61,728 nt of DNA, taken from contig CACHHO010000003.1 in the NCBI GenBank assembly GCA_902579545.1, positions 1 through 61,728 on the forward strand, in the 5' to 3' direction. Position numbers and translations under genes: made by a program. Below are positions 41,803-50,756 of the stretch, in pieces; the first letter of the stretch is position 1, and each line of letters opens with the position of its first letter. Source of the stretch: Rhodospirillaceae bacterium (lineage in GTDB: Bacteria; Pseudomonadota; Alphaproteobacteria; TMED109). The notes under the pieces were generated by a model. That model did no database searches and was not told the DNA's origin. It saw only the letters and a program-made list of their open reading frames with translations.

Positions 41803-44609
41803 GCGATAATAATAAATATAACGAAACTATGTTATTACCTAAAACTGAATTTGGTATGAGAGGAAAACTTCCTACTGAAGAACCAAAAATGCTTGAATAT
41901 TGGGAAAAAATAAGATTATGGGATAGGCTTAGAGAAGAATCAGCAAATAAAAAAAAATTTATATTACATGACGGTCCACCTTATGCAAACGGGCCTATCC
42001 ATATAGGCACTGCGGCAAATAAAATTCTCAAAGATATCATCAATCGCACTATGCAGATTGAAGGTTACGATTCTTTATATATACCCGGATGGGATTGTCA
42101 TGGTTTACCTATAGAATGGCAAATAGAAAAAAAATATAGAGAAAAAGGAAAGAATAAAGAAGATATTTCAATAAAAGATTTTAGACAAGAGTGTAGAGTA
42201 TTTGCAAATAAGTGGATAGATATCCAAAAAAAATCTTTTACCAGACTTTTTGTTTTAGCAGACTGGAGTAAGCCATATTTAACTATGGATTTTGAATCAG
42301 AGGCAATAATTTTAGAAGAATTTAGTAAATTATTTTTTAATGGATATATATATCAAGGCTCTAAACCAGTTATGTGGTCTCCTGTAGAGAAAACAGCCCT
42401 AGCTGAAGCAGAAATAGAATACAAAGATATTAAATCAACATCTATATATACCGCTTTTAGAATTAAAGATAGCAAGGACCCATTATTAAAAAATGCAAGT
42501 ATTATGATATGGACCACTACTCCATGGACTATCCCAGGAAATAGAGCAATAGCATATGGAAAAAATATTAAGTATTGTCTTTTTGAAATAAAAAAGAGTG
42601 AAAATAAAAATTTAATTGAAAGTAAATTTATTGTTGCTGAGGCTTTGCTTAAAACAGTATGTGACTATTGTAAAATACTAGATTTTAAGACTATTCAAAC
42701 CTTTGATGGTGTTAAATTTAATGGTACTATATGTATACATCCGTTTTACGATTATGGATATCAATATGATATTCCTCTGCTAGAAGGAGATTTTGTAGAA
42801 GATACTGAGGGAACAGGACTTGTCCATATTGCTCCTTGTTATGGAGAAGATGATTATAATTTAGCAAAAAGATACGAAATAGATATTAAAGATATTGTAG
42901 AAGATAATGGTTGTTATAAAAATAATACACCTATTTTTTCAGGAATACACGTTTTTAAAGCGCATACAAAGGTAATAGAGAAGCTTACTGATATTTTATC
43001 TTTAGTAGGTGTAAGAGAATATATTCACTCATATCCGCATTCTTGGAGATCAAAAAAGCCTATAATATTTAGAACAACTCCTCAGTGGTTTATTAGCATG
43101 GATAAAAACAATTTAAAAGAAACTGCAATCAAAGAAATTAAATCTACTGATTGGATACCTGCTTCTTCTAAAAATAGAATCCTCAGCATGGTAGAAAATA
43201 GACCAGATTGGTGTATATCTAGACAAAGATCATGGGGTGTTCCACTTACAATATTTGTAAATAAAAAAACAGGAGAACCCTTAAAGGATAAAGAAGTGAT
43301 GAAAAGAATTATTTTAGATGTAAAGAAAAGAGGATCAGATGTGTGGTTGTCAGAAAGCCCGTTTAAATATTTAGGAGAAGAAAATGACCCTGAAGATTAT
43401 TATGCAGTTAACGATATATTAGATGTTTGGTTTGACTCTGGTACTTCACATGCTTATGTATTAGAAAAAAATAAATTAAATTGGCCAGCAGATTTATATT
43501 TAGAAGGTACTGATCAACATAGAGGATTTTTTCAATCATCCTTACTAGCTGCCTGTGGTACTAAAGGAAAAGCCCCATATAAGAGTGTTATCACTCATGG
43601 ATTTGTTCAAGATGGGCAAGGTAGAAAAATGTCTAAAAGTTTGGGTAATGTAGTTAATCCTGAGGATATTATAAATAAATCAGGTGCAGATGTACTTAGA
43701 TTATGGGTAGCTACTACTGATTATTCTGAAGATATGAGAATAGGAGCGGAGGTATTAAATAATTTAAATGACAATTATAGAAGAATTAGGAACACATTTA
43801 GATTTATTTTGGGAAATGTAGGCCAGTTGAAAAGTGAAGATTGTTTAAAATACGATGAATTAGAGGAAATAGATAAATATATTCTAGCTAGAGTTTATGA
43901 ATTATATGAATTAAGAAAGTTAGCTATTAAAAAACATTCTTATCATGTTTTTTTTAAATCTTTATTTGAATTTTGTTCAGTAGATTTATCAGCCTTTTAC
44001 TTTGATATAAGTAAAGATATTTTATATTGTAATTTACTAACAGATAAAAAAAGAAAATGTAAAACTACAATTTTATTTCATTTATATGAGTGTTTAACAA
44101 GTTGGTATGCTCCTGTTTTATGCCATACAATGGAAGAAGCATGGAAAACTTATAAAACTCTACCATTAGAAAGTGTTCACTTAAGAGGAAAAGCTAATGT
44201 TTCTGATGACTGGTTAAATAAGGGACTTTTAAAGAAGTGGAGCAAAGTAAAGAAAGTCAGAAGAATTGTAAATACAGCAATAGAATTGGCTAGAAATGAA
44301 AAAAAAATAGGATCTAGCTTGGAAGTCGAAGTTAGCGTTCTTACTAATGACATAAGTTTAACACAAATAATTAGTAGCGTATCAATGAATGAAATATGCA
44401 TAGTGTCTTCATTTGAGATAAAGAAAAAAAAAGAAAGTTTAGATAAAAACCATATTGCAAAAGTAGATAATTCTGTAGATGATTTGAATATATATATATA
44501 TAAAACTAATAAAGAAAAATGTCTTAGATGTTGGCAGTATAAACTAGAAGTAAAAGAAAATAATGGTTTATGCAATAGATGTAAAAATAGTGTAGAAAAC
44601 CAAATATGA
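41799..44609 (+). CDS. ileS: Isoleucine-tRNA ligase
   Basis: A 936-residue class I synthetase with an editing domain. Visible: PIHIGTAANKILKD (HIGH motif), the editing CP1 insert starting near IWTTTPWTIPGNRA, GRKMSKSLGN (KMSKS), and a C-terminal zinc finger with the cysteine pairs CLRCWQYK and CNRCKNS. Length and order are normal. It overlaps ribF and lspA by ATGA at both ends, implying translational coupling through three genes. Confidence 0.98.
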   Translation: MSDNNKYNETMLLPKTEFGMRGKLPTEEPKMLEYWEKIRLWDRLREESANKKKFILHDGPPYANGPIHIGTAANKILKDIINRTMQIEGYDSLYIPGWDCHGLPIEWQIEKKYREKGKNKEDISIKDFRQECRVFANKWIDIQKKSFTRLFVLADWSKPYLTMDFESEAIILEEFSKLFFNGYIYQGSKPVMWSPVEKTALAEAEIEYKDIKSTSIYTAFRIKDSKDPLLKNASIMIWTTTPWTIPGNRAIAYGKNIKYCLFEIKKSENKNLIESKFIVAEALLKTVCDYCKILDFKTIQTFDGVKFNGTICIHPFYDYGYQYDIPLLEGDFVEDTEGTGLVHIAPCYGEDDYNLAKRYEIDIKDIVEDNGCYKNNTPIFSGIHVFKAHTKVIEKLTDILSLVGVREYIHSYPHSWRSKKPIIFRTTPQWFISMDKNNLKETAIKEIKSTDWIPASSKNRILSMVENRPDWCISRQRSWGVPLTIFVNKKTGEPLKDKEVMKRIILDVKKRGSDVWLSESPFKYLGEENDPEDYYAVNDILDVWFDSGTSHAYVLEKNKLNWPADLYLEGTDQHRGFFQSSLLAACGTKGKAPYKSVITHGFVQDGQGRKMSKSLGNVVNPEDIINKSGADVLRLWVATTDYSEDMRIGAEVLNNLNDNYRRIRNTFRFILGNVGQLKSEDCLKYDELEEIDKYILARVYELYELRKLAIKKHSYHVFFKSLFEFCSVDLSAFYFDISKDILYCNLLTDKKRKCKTTILFHLYECLTSWYAPVLCHTMEEAWKTYKTLPLESVHLRGKANVSDDWLNKGLLKKWSKVKKVRRIVNTAIELARNEKKIGSSLEVEVSVLTNDISLTQIISSVSMNEICIVSSFEIKKKKESLDKNHIAKVDNSVDDLNIYIYKTNKEKCLRCWQYKLEVKENNGLCNRCKNSVENQI

Positions 44610-45103
44610 TTTCAAATACTTATAATTGGAAAAGAGCAACAGAAATTATTTTGATTATAGTTTTAGGAATAATAATTGATCAATGTACAAAGATTTATGT
44701 GTCTAATCTTATGTTTATAAATAATTTTTCTAGTTTAAAGTTATTGCCTTTTCTAGATATTGTATTTGTTAGAAACACAGGTATTAGCTTTGGAATGTTT
44801 AGCGAAGGGGGACTAGTAGGAAGATATTTTTTTTCTGCTTTTTCAATTATAGTAGGTACTTTTTTGATTATTTTATCTATTTTAACTGAAAAAAAATTAG
44901 TATGCCTAGGCTTATGTTTGATATCATCAGGAGCTATTGGCAATGCAATTGATAGAATATATTTTGGAGGAGTAATAGACTTTATAGATATTTTTGTATA
45001 TAATTTTCACTGGCCAGCATTTAATTTTGCTGACATATTTATTACAATTGGTGTTATTATTTTGCTTTTTGAAAATATATTTTATAGTCATTATGCACGT
45101 TAA
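44606..45103 (+). CDS. lspA: Lipoprotein signal peptidase (SPase II)
   Basis: This inner-membrane aspartyl protease removes signal peptides from prolipoproteins, such as the DctP-type protein (6745) and the BamF-like lipoprotein that follows it. The 165-residue protein has four helices. The two catalytic aspartates are in NAIDRIYFGGVIDF and FNFADIFITIG, and the VRNTGISFGMF segment is present. It overlaps ileS by 4 bases and the next gene by 11. Confidence 0.96.
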   Translation: MISNTYNWKRATEIILIIVLGIIIDQCTKIYVSNLMFINNFSSLKLLPFLDIVFVRNTGISFGMFSEGGLVGRYFFSAFSIIVGTFLIILSILTEKKLVCLGLCLISSGAIGNAIDRIYFGGVIDFIDIFVYNFHWPAFNFADIFITIGVIILLFENIFYSHYAR

Positions 45104-45455
45104 GTTAATTTTTAAATTTCTTTTATTATTTAAATTACTTATAACTGTTGGATGTAGCTATAATCGACTTGAAAATTTGGGTTTGTTAAAAGAAAAAGCT
45201 AATGAATATTCTTTAGCAAGAAAGGCGCCTCTAATTATGCCTCCTGATATGTATTTAAGACCTCCAAGTTCAGAAAAAGAAGTTACTATTTCTAATGATA
45301 ATATAGAAGATGATATTAGCTTAGATGATATACTAGTAGGAAATGGAAGTACAAAAAACCAAAGAAATAATAAGAGAATTATTAAAAGTGTTAATAATGA
45401 AGCTAAAATCCTTAAAAAAATTTTAGATAAGAAAGCTGTAATACTTTTGAAATGA
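45093..45455 (+). CDS. BamF-like (DUF3035) outer-membrane lipoprotein
   Basis: A 120-residue lipoprotein with lipobox ITVGC (Cys at residue 21). The motif ARKAPLIMPPDMYLRPP is the hallmark of DUF3035, the alphaproteobacterial family named after Caulobacter BamF, an accessory part of the beta-barrel assembly machine. The rest is low-complexity, acidic then basic. ATG 45093 lies inside the lspA end; an in-frame ATG at 44994 would add a stretch that is only lspA read in another frame. Placement after lspA is usual in alphaproteobacteria. Confidence 0.82.
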   Translation: MHVKLIFKFLLLFKLLITVGCSYNRLENLGLLKEKANEYSLARKAPLIMPPDMYLRPPSSEKEVTISNDNIEDDISLDDILVGNGSTKNQRNNKRIIKSVNNEAKILKKILDKKAVILLK

Positions 45456-45479
45456 TAGAACATAGGTAAAAATTTTATT

Positions 45480-46706
45480 GTGCACATAAATACTAAGGGA
45501 TGGGAAAGAATAGAAGCTAAAAATTTGTTAGCAAATAATCAGATAAAGCTTATTAATAAAAAAAAAGAGGTATTAAAAGACAATACTATTCTACCATTCT
45601 TAAAAAATAAAAATAATAAAGAAGTTTTTAAAGTATTATCTTTTGTAAAAAGCAAATTTAAAAATATTGATAAAATTCTTTTAATAGGTACAGGAGGATC
45701 TAGTCTTGGAGCCAAAGTATTTTTAGAGATAATTAAAGATAGTCAAATATATTTTTTAGAAAACCTAGATCCAAACTCAATTAACTTTTTTTTGGAAAAA
45801 TACAAAAAGAAAAGGTTAGGATTATTAGTTATTAGTAAATCAGGGGAAACAATTGAAATAATTAGTTTATTCGAAATTATTATGAATAAACTATCAAAAA
45901 ATATAAATTTTAATAAAAATGCTGTTATTGTAAGCGATAATAAGGATTCTATACTAAAAAACATAGCAAATAAGTTTAATATTTTTTTTGTAAATCATGA
46001 AAAGAATATAGGAGGAAGATACTCATGTTTTTCTGTAACTGGATTGCTTCCTTTAAATTTAGCAGGATATAATGCTTCCAATGCGAAAAAAATGGCAGAT
46101 ACTTTTTTTAATAATATTTTATTAAACAATAAGAAGGAAAATTTAAATTCTACGTGTATTTTATCAAGTATAATTAAAAAAAAAAAGTATACCGGACATG
46201 TTTTTTTATGCTATCTGGACAATTACTATCAACTAGGGCAATGGTATAAGCAACTTTGGAATGAGTCTCTAGGTAAAGAACAATTAGGGTTACATTTAAT
46301 TACAGCACAGGGTGCTATAGATCAACATAGTCAGTTACAAATGTGGATGGATGGGCCGAAAAATTTAATTTTTTCAGTAGTTCTGCCTAAAAAGAGAGCC
46401 AAAGATCTTAAAGTGCAAGATAAAAGAAAAATTCTACCTTATTATCTTAAAAATAAGAAAGCAGGAGAAATTTTAAATATAATGGGAGAAGCGACAGTTT
46501 TTGAGTTGAAAAAAGCTGGCATACCTACAAGGATAATATATGTAGATGATGATGGAATAAATGAAGCTATAAATTTAATGGCTAATTTGATGTTAGAAGT
46601 AACTTTTATAGCAAAATTAATAGGAATTGATCCCTTTAGTCAACCTTCAGTTGAAAAGGTAAAGTTCAGAACGAAAGAATTATTAAAAAATTATGAAAGC
46701 GATTAA
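45480..46706 (+). CDS. pgi: Glucose-6-phosphate isomerase, short form
   Basis: This interconverts glucose-6-P and fructose-6-P. The 408-residue protein is well below the ~550 of the E. coli enzyme but keeps the active core: LLIGTGGSSLGAKVF, VISKSGETIE (SIS fold), GGRYSCFSVTGLLPL, QLGQWYKQLWNESLGKE with the catalytic Glu, and GAIDQHSQLQMWMDGP. The start is GTG 45480. The 3' end overlaps mutL by 14 bases. I see no broken domain; this looks like a naturally compact version. Confidence 0.9.
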   Translation: MHINTKGWERIEAKNLLANNQIKLINKKKEVLKDNTILPFLKNKNNKEVFKVLSFVKSKFKNIDKILLIGTGGSSLGAKVFLEIIKDSQIYFLENLDPNSINFFLEKYKKKRLGLLVISKSGETIEIISLFEIIMNKLSKNINFNKNAVIVSDNKDSILKNIANKFNIFFVNHEKNIGGRYSCFSVTGLLPLNLAGYNASNAKKMADTFFNNILLNNKKENLNSTCILSSIIKKKKYTGHVFLCYLDNYYQLGQWYKQLWNESLGKEQLGLHLITAQGAIDQHSQLQMWMDGPKNLIFSVVLPKKRAKDLKVQDKRKILPYYLKNKKAGEILNIMGEATVFELKKAGIPTRIIYVDDDGINEAINLMANLMLEVTFIAKLIGIDPFSQPSVEKVKFRTKELLKNYESD

Positions 46707-48432
46707 ATTTTTATCAAATGATATTATTAACGAAATAGCTGCAGGAGAAGTAATAGAAAAACCGAGTGCAGTAGTAAAAGAATTAATAGAAAATTCAATA
46801 GATGCAGGGTCTGATAAAGTACACATAAGTATAAAATCAGGAGGCATCTCAAGAATATTAGTTAAAGATAATGGATATGGAATTAATAGTAAATATATAG
46901 ATAATGCCGTAGCAAGGTATGCTACTTCAAAAATTTATAAAAATACATTAGATAATATTAAAACTTTAGGTTTTAGAGGGGAAGCGCTTTACTCTATCTC
47001 TAACGCATCTAATTTGAGTATTATAAGTAAAACAGAGAATATGGATGAGGCCTGGGAACTAAAAATAGCTTTTGGAAAAATAATTAAGAAAAGACCATCT
47101 AAGGGAAACAAAGGTACCATAGTAGAAGTTTCCGAGCTATTTAATAATTTACCAGTGAGAAAAAAGTTTTTAAAATCAGTAAGAGCAGAGTCTTTACTTA
47201 TTAAAAATTCAATAAAAAAAATAGCATTAGGTTATCCTCAAATTACCTTTTCGTATTCTGAAGAAGATAAAGAAAAGTTTTTATTAATTGGAAGAAATGA
47301 AGCTGACAAATATAAATATAGAATAAAAGAGGTATTGGGAGAAGACTTTTTGAAAAGTAGCTTTCATATTGAAAATCATTATGAAGAATTTAAGTTAAAT
47401 ATTTATGCAAGTATACCTACTTTCAATAAGTCAAATTGGCAACAATCTACTATAATAATTAACGGAAGAGTTGTTCAAGACAGATTGCTATTAGGGGTTA
47501 TTAAAGCAGCTTATGCTGGACTATTAGCAGGCAATAGATTTCCGCTTATAGTATTGTATCTTGAAATACCTTCTAAAGATTTAGATATAAATGTTCATCC
47601 ATCAAAAACTGAGGTTAGAATACTTGATAGAAATAAATTGAATTCTGTTATAATTAAATTAATAAGATATAAGTTAGAAAAATTAGGACTTAGGTACTCT
47701 GTAGAGGCTGAAAAGGAGTTATTAAAAAAACTCAAAATATCTAATAATTTAAAACAGGCTAAATTAAATATTGATGCTCTAGAAAGTAAAGAAGAAAAAA
47801 AATTAGATGAAAAAATTATAATTAATAAAGAAGATTATGCAGGACTTCCAGTTGCTTACAAGCTTGGCTTGGCTAAAGCACAAATAAACAATATGTTTAT
47901 TGTATCTCAGACAGAAAGTAGTTTAATATTAGTTGATCAACATGCAGCACATGAAAGAATAGTACTAGAAAGTCTTAAAGCAAACTATTATGATAATAAT
48001 GTGACCAGACAAATTTTATTAATACCAGAGATAATTAATCTAGAACAAGGCAAAAATAATCTACTTAAATATAAAAAAGAAATATTTAAGTTAGGGTTTA
48101 TTTTTGACGACTATGGAGAAAACACTTTAATAGTTAGAGAAATACCTGCAATACTTGGTAAAATAAATATATTATTGCTTTTTCAGGATTTGTCTGAACA
48201 AATAATTAAATTAGGTAATATAAACCCTAAAGATACCTATATAGAGAAAATTTTGTCTACTATAGCTTGTCATAACAGCATTAGAGCAGGAAGAAGGCTT
48301 AACATAGAAGAAATGAATTCGGTATTAAGAAGTATGGAAAAAACTCCTAACTCAGGACAATGCAATCATGGTAGACCTACGTTTATAGAATTGAAATTAA
48401 AGGATGTTGAAGGACTCTTTGGTAGAAACTAA
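46693..48432 (+). CDS. mutL: DNA mismatch repair protein MutL
   Basis: A GHKL ATPase that links MutS to strand removal. The 579-residue protein has NEIAAGEVIEKPSAVVKELIENS (ATP lid region, in pieces), KDNGYGI and GFRGEALYSI in the N-domain, and a C-terminal dimer domain. The endonuclease motif DQHAAHERIVLE is present, so this MutL should nick DNA itself, as in bacteria without MutH. It overlaps pgi at the start and convergent rsmD by 4 bases at the end. Confidence 0.96.
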   Translation: MKAIKFLSNDIINEIAAGEVIEKPSAVVKELIENSIDAGSDKVHISIKSGGISRILVKDNGYGINSKYIDNAVARYATSKIYKNTLDNIKTLGFRGEALYSISNASNLSIISKTENMDEAWELKIAFGKIIKKRPSKGNKGTIVEVSELFNNLPVRKKFLKSVRAESLLIKNSIKKIALGYPQITFSYSEEDKEKFLLIGRNEADKYKYRIKEVLGEDFLKSSFHIENHYEEFKLNIYASIPTFNKSNWQQSTIIINGRVVQDRLLLGVIKAAYAGLLAGNRFPLIVLYLEIPSKDLDINVHPSKTEVRILDRNKLNSVIIKLIRYKLEKLGLRYSVEAEKELLKKLKISNNLKQAKLNIDALESKEEKKLDEKIIINKEDYAGLPVAYKLGLAKAQINNMFIVSQTESSLILVDQHAAHERIVLESLKANYYDNNVTRQILLIPEIINLEQGKNNLLKYKKEIFKLGFIFDDYGENTLIVREIPAILGKINILLLFQDLSEQIIKLGNINPKDTYIEKILSTIACHNSIRAGRRLNIEEMNSVLRSMEKTPNSGQCNHGRPTFIELKLKDVEGLFGRN

Positions 48433-48983
48433 ACAAATTTAAAAAAAGTAATACTAGATTTTCCATAGGTTCTTGAAAAATTTATAAATTCATTTAACTC
48501 ATGATTAAACTTATATGATTTTATGGTTTCACTTATTATAATACCATCTTTTTTTAAGGCTTTTTCACTTAAAATTTTTTTTATTGATACATTTACAAAG
48601 TCCGATAGATAAGGGGGATCTAAATAAACTATATTATAACAATTTCTCTTAAGATCAATGTCAAAAAAATTTTTTCTGTAAAATGTAACTCTATTCTTTG
48701 GTATATTTTTAGAAAGGTTTTTTTTTAATTCAGAAAAAATTTTATTATTTTCCTCGATTAAAGTAGCTTCTTTTAGATTTCTAGAAAATGCTTCTATTGA
48801 AATTGTTCCTACACCTGCGAATGCATCAAGAAGATGAGCTTTGTGTGCCCAACTATTCCAGTCATAACGGTTAATCAATATGTTAAATATGGCTTCTCGT
48901 ATTTTGCTAGAAGTAGGACGTAATTTTTTAGAAGAAATTGTTGTAATTTTTCTTGTTTTATATAAGCCAGCTGTAACCTTCAT
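48429..48983 (-). CDS. rsmD: 16S rRNA (guanine-966-N2)-methyltransferase RsmD
   Basis: This methylates G966 of 16S rRNA. The 184-residue protein has the SAM-binding LLDAFAGVGTISIEAFSR, the catalytic NIVYLDPPY and the N-terminal LRPTSSKIREAIFNIL typical of RsmD. It starts at ATG 48983, overlapping the pseudouridine synthase stop by 4 bases, so the two rRNA modification genes are coupled. It ends in a CTAA overlap with mutL. Confidence 0.95.
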   Translation of the reverse strand: MKVTAGLYKTRKITTISSKKLRPTSSKIREAIFNILINRYDWNSWAHKAHLLDAFAGVGTISIEAFSRNLKEATLIEENNKIFSELKKNLSKNIPKNRVTFYRKNFFDIDLKRNCYNIVYLDPPYLSDFVNVSIKKILSEKALKKDGIIISETIKSYKFNHELNEFINFSRTYGKSSITFFKFV

Positions 48984-49546
48984 ATTAATTCTAATTTTAG
49001 TTTATATGGTTTAATAAATTTAATATCTCCTGTTTTTAAGGAAGCCAGCCTTATAGGCCCGTATTGAATTCTAATTAACTTATTAACGCTTAAACCTATC
49101 TTCATAAAAATCTTCCTTATATGTTGATTTTTCCCCTCATCTAATTTAATTAAAACCCAAGAATAAGAAGGGTTTTTTTTAATAATATTTATACTTTTTA
49201 TCTTGTATAAAACCTTATTAACCAAAATACCTTTTTTTATTTTTTTTAAAATCTTATCGTTAATGATGCCTTGTATTTTAACTTTATATACTCTGACAAC
49301 TTTATTAGATGGCAGTTCAAGCTTTCTCTTTATTTTCGAGTTATTAGTAAGTAGAATTAAACCCTGAGAGTTATAATCAAGCCTACCTACAGAGTGCAAT
49401 CTGCCATTAATATTTTTTTTGCTTTTTTTGGGTATTAAGTCATATATTTTTGTTCTATTAAATTCATCTTTATGTGAACATATTACCCCTTTAGGTTTAT
49501 TTAAGGCAATAATAACTATTTTATCATTATGCTTACCGTTATCCAT
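48980..49546 (-). CDS. RsuA/RluB/RluE-family pseudouridine synthase without S4 domain
   Basis: This converts a uridine in rRNA (or tRNA) to pseudouridine. The 188-residue protein has ALNKPKGVICSHKD at its very start, the catalytic Asp motif LHSVGRLDYNSQGLILLTNN, and the C-terminal GKNQHIRKIF. The N-terminal S4 RNA-binding domain of RsuA and RluB is missing. The frame upstream is closed by a stop five codons before the ATG, so it is not a mis-set start. Lack of S4 makes it RluE-like. Its exact target is unknown. Confidence 0.88.
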   Translation of the reverse strand: MDNGKHNDKIVIIALNKPKGVICSHKDEFNRTKIYDLIPKKSKKNINGRLHSVGRLDYNSQGLILLTNNSKIKRKLELPSNKVVRVYKVKIQGIINDKILKKIKKGILVNKVLYKIKSINIIKKNPSYSWVLIKLDEGKNQHIRKIFMKIGLSVNKLIRIQYGPIRLASLKTGDIKFIKPYKLKLELI

Positions 49547-49551
49547 ATATC

Positions 49552-50274
49552 TCAGGTTTTAATTTTTGCTTTTTTAATAAAGTCTCTTAAAATATTTTCA
49601 TCAGTTTTTTCTATTAAAAACTCAGGATGCCATTGTACTCCTATACAAAAATCTAAGTTTTTATCTTCAATCCCCTCTATAATTTCATCATTAGCTCTAG
49701 CATTTATTGTCAAGCCTGAACCAGGTAGCTTTACCGCCTGATGATGAGCACTATTAACTTTTATTTTACTTTTCTTTATTATTGTATGTAACTTAGTTTT
49801 TTTAACAATATTGACATCATGACTTGTTTCATTTCTAGGATTTTTTTGTTCATGGTTAATATTAGTTTTAATTTCGCTATTTATATCTTGTATAAGGCTT
49901 CCTCCATAAATAACGTTTAATAATTGTTGTCCTCCACAAATTCCAAGTAGGGGCAAATTTTTTTTTAAAATAGCATTGCATAAACTAATTTCATATGTAG
50001 TTCTTAATTTTTTAGTAGTTACGCTTTTATATTTTTTTTTTTCAGAAAAGTATACTGGATCTATATCAAAAGCTCCTCCTGTAATAATGAAGGCATCAAT
50101 TATTTCTACCATTGCACTGATAGCTTTAATATCATAAACTAAAGGAATAGGAATACCCCCTAACTTAGAAATGGAGCTACAGTAATTTTCTCTTATTGCA
50201 TACCATGGGAAGTTTGAATACGAATTTTTGGTTTCTAGATCTAGGGATAGGCCTATAAGTGGTTTTTTTTTCAT
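49552..50274 (-). CDS. Class I glutamine amidotransferase-like peptidase C26 (PuuD-like)
   Basis: A 240-residue protein with the nucleophile in LLGICGGQQLLNV (C113), the catalytic His-Pro pair in VQWHPEF and substrate-region NSAHHQAVKLPG. This matches gamma-glutamyl-GABA hydrolases (PuuD), which free GABA from gamma-glutamylated putrescine products. Polyamine genes occur 12 kb away, but no puuABC is near, so the substrate remains open. It begins at ATG 50274, divergent from tadA with 29 bases between. Confidence 0.88.
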   Translation of the reverse strand: MKKKPLIGLSLDLETKNSYSNFPWYAIRENYCSSISKLGGIPIPLVYDIKAISAMVEIIDAFIITGGAFDIDPVYFSEKKKYKSVTTKKLRTTYEISLCNAILKKNLPLLGICGGQQLLNVIYGGSLIQDINSEIKTNINHEQKNPRNETSHDVNIVKKTKLHTIIKKSKIKVNSAHHQAVKLPGSGLTINARANDEIIEGIEDKNLDFCIGVQWHPEFLIEKTDENILRDFIKKAKIKT

Positions 50275-50303
50275 TTTTAATTTTTTATTAAATATAAATT
50301 ATT

Positions 50304-50756
50304 TTGAAATTATCTCAAATAGTAAAAATTGCTTATAAAGAAGCAGAAAAAGCAGAGGAGAAAGGAGAAGTCCCTGTAGGAGCAGTAATATTTAATGATA
50401 AAAGCATTATATCTAAGGCACATAATCTAGTAATTTGCAACAAGGATCCATTAGCGCATGCTGAAATACTCGCTATAAAAAAAGCAGTTTCAAAAATAAA
50501 TAAAGCAGATTTAAAAGGTTTTAAAATTTATTCAACACTTGAACCATGTTTATTCTGTTACAGTGCAATATCAATGTATTTTATAAATTCAATTTATTTT
50601 GGAGCTTATGATAATAGCAGAGAAGATCAGGAGTTTGGAAAATTATTAGATAACAAGAGAATTATAGGAAGCAGACCTGAAATATATGGAGGAATAGGAG
50701 AAGAAAAATGCTCACAAATAATAAAAAATTTTTTTAAAAAGATAAGAAAAAACTAA
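50304..50756 (+). CDS. tadA: tRNA-specific adenosine deaminase
   Basis: This deaminates the wobble adenosine of tRNA-Arg(ACG) to inosine. The 150-residue zinc enzyme has DPLAHAEILAI (H52 zinc ligand, E54 proton shuttle) and STLEPCLFCYSAI (C82, C85). Most relatives read PCPMC; here it is PCLFC. The start is TTG 50304; no ATG precedes the fold. It ends in a CTAA overlap with convergent purD. Confidence 0.93.
   Translation: MKLSQIVKIAYKEAEKAEEKGEVPVGAVIFNDKSIISKAHNLVICNKDPLAHAEILAIKKAVSKINKADLKGFKIYSTLEPCLFCYSAISMYFINSIYFGAYDNSREDQEFGKLLDNKRIIGSRPEIYGGIGEEKCSQIIKNFFKKIRKN

Noticed and set aside
44994-45092. A longer start for the BamF-like lipoprotein
   Set aside because: The added residues are lspA read in another frame and would bury the lipobox. 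ATG 45093 gives a proper lipoprotein signal.
48980-49546. Mis-set start hiding an S4 domain in the pseudouridine synthase
   Set aside because: A stop codon closes the upstream frame five codons before the ATG, so no S4 domain is encoded there.
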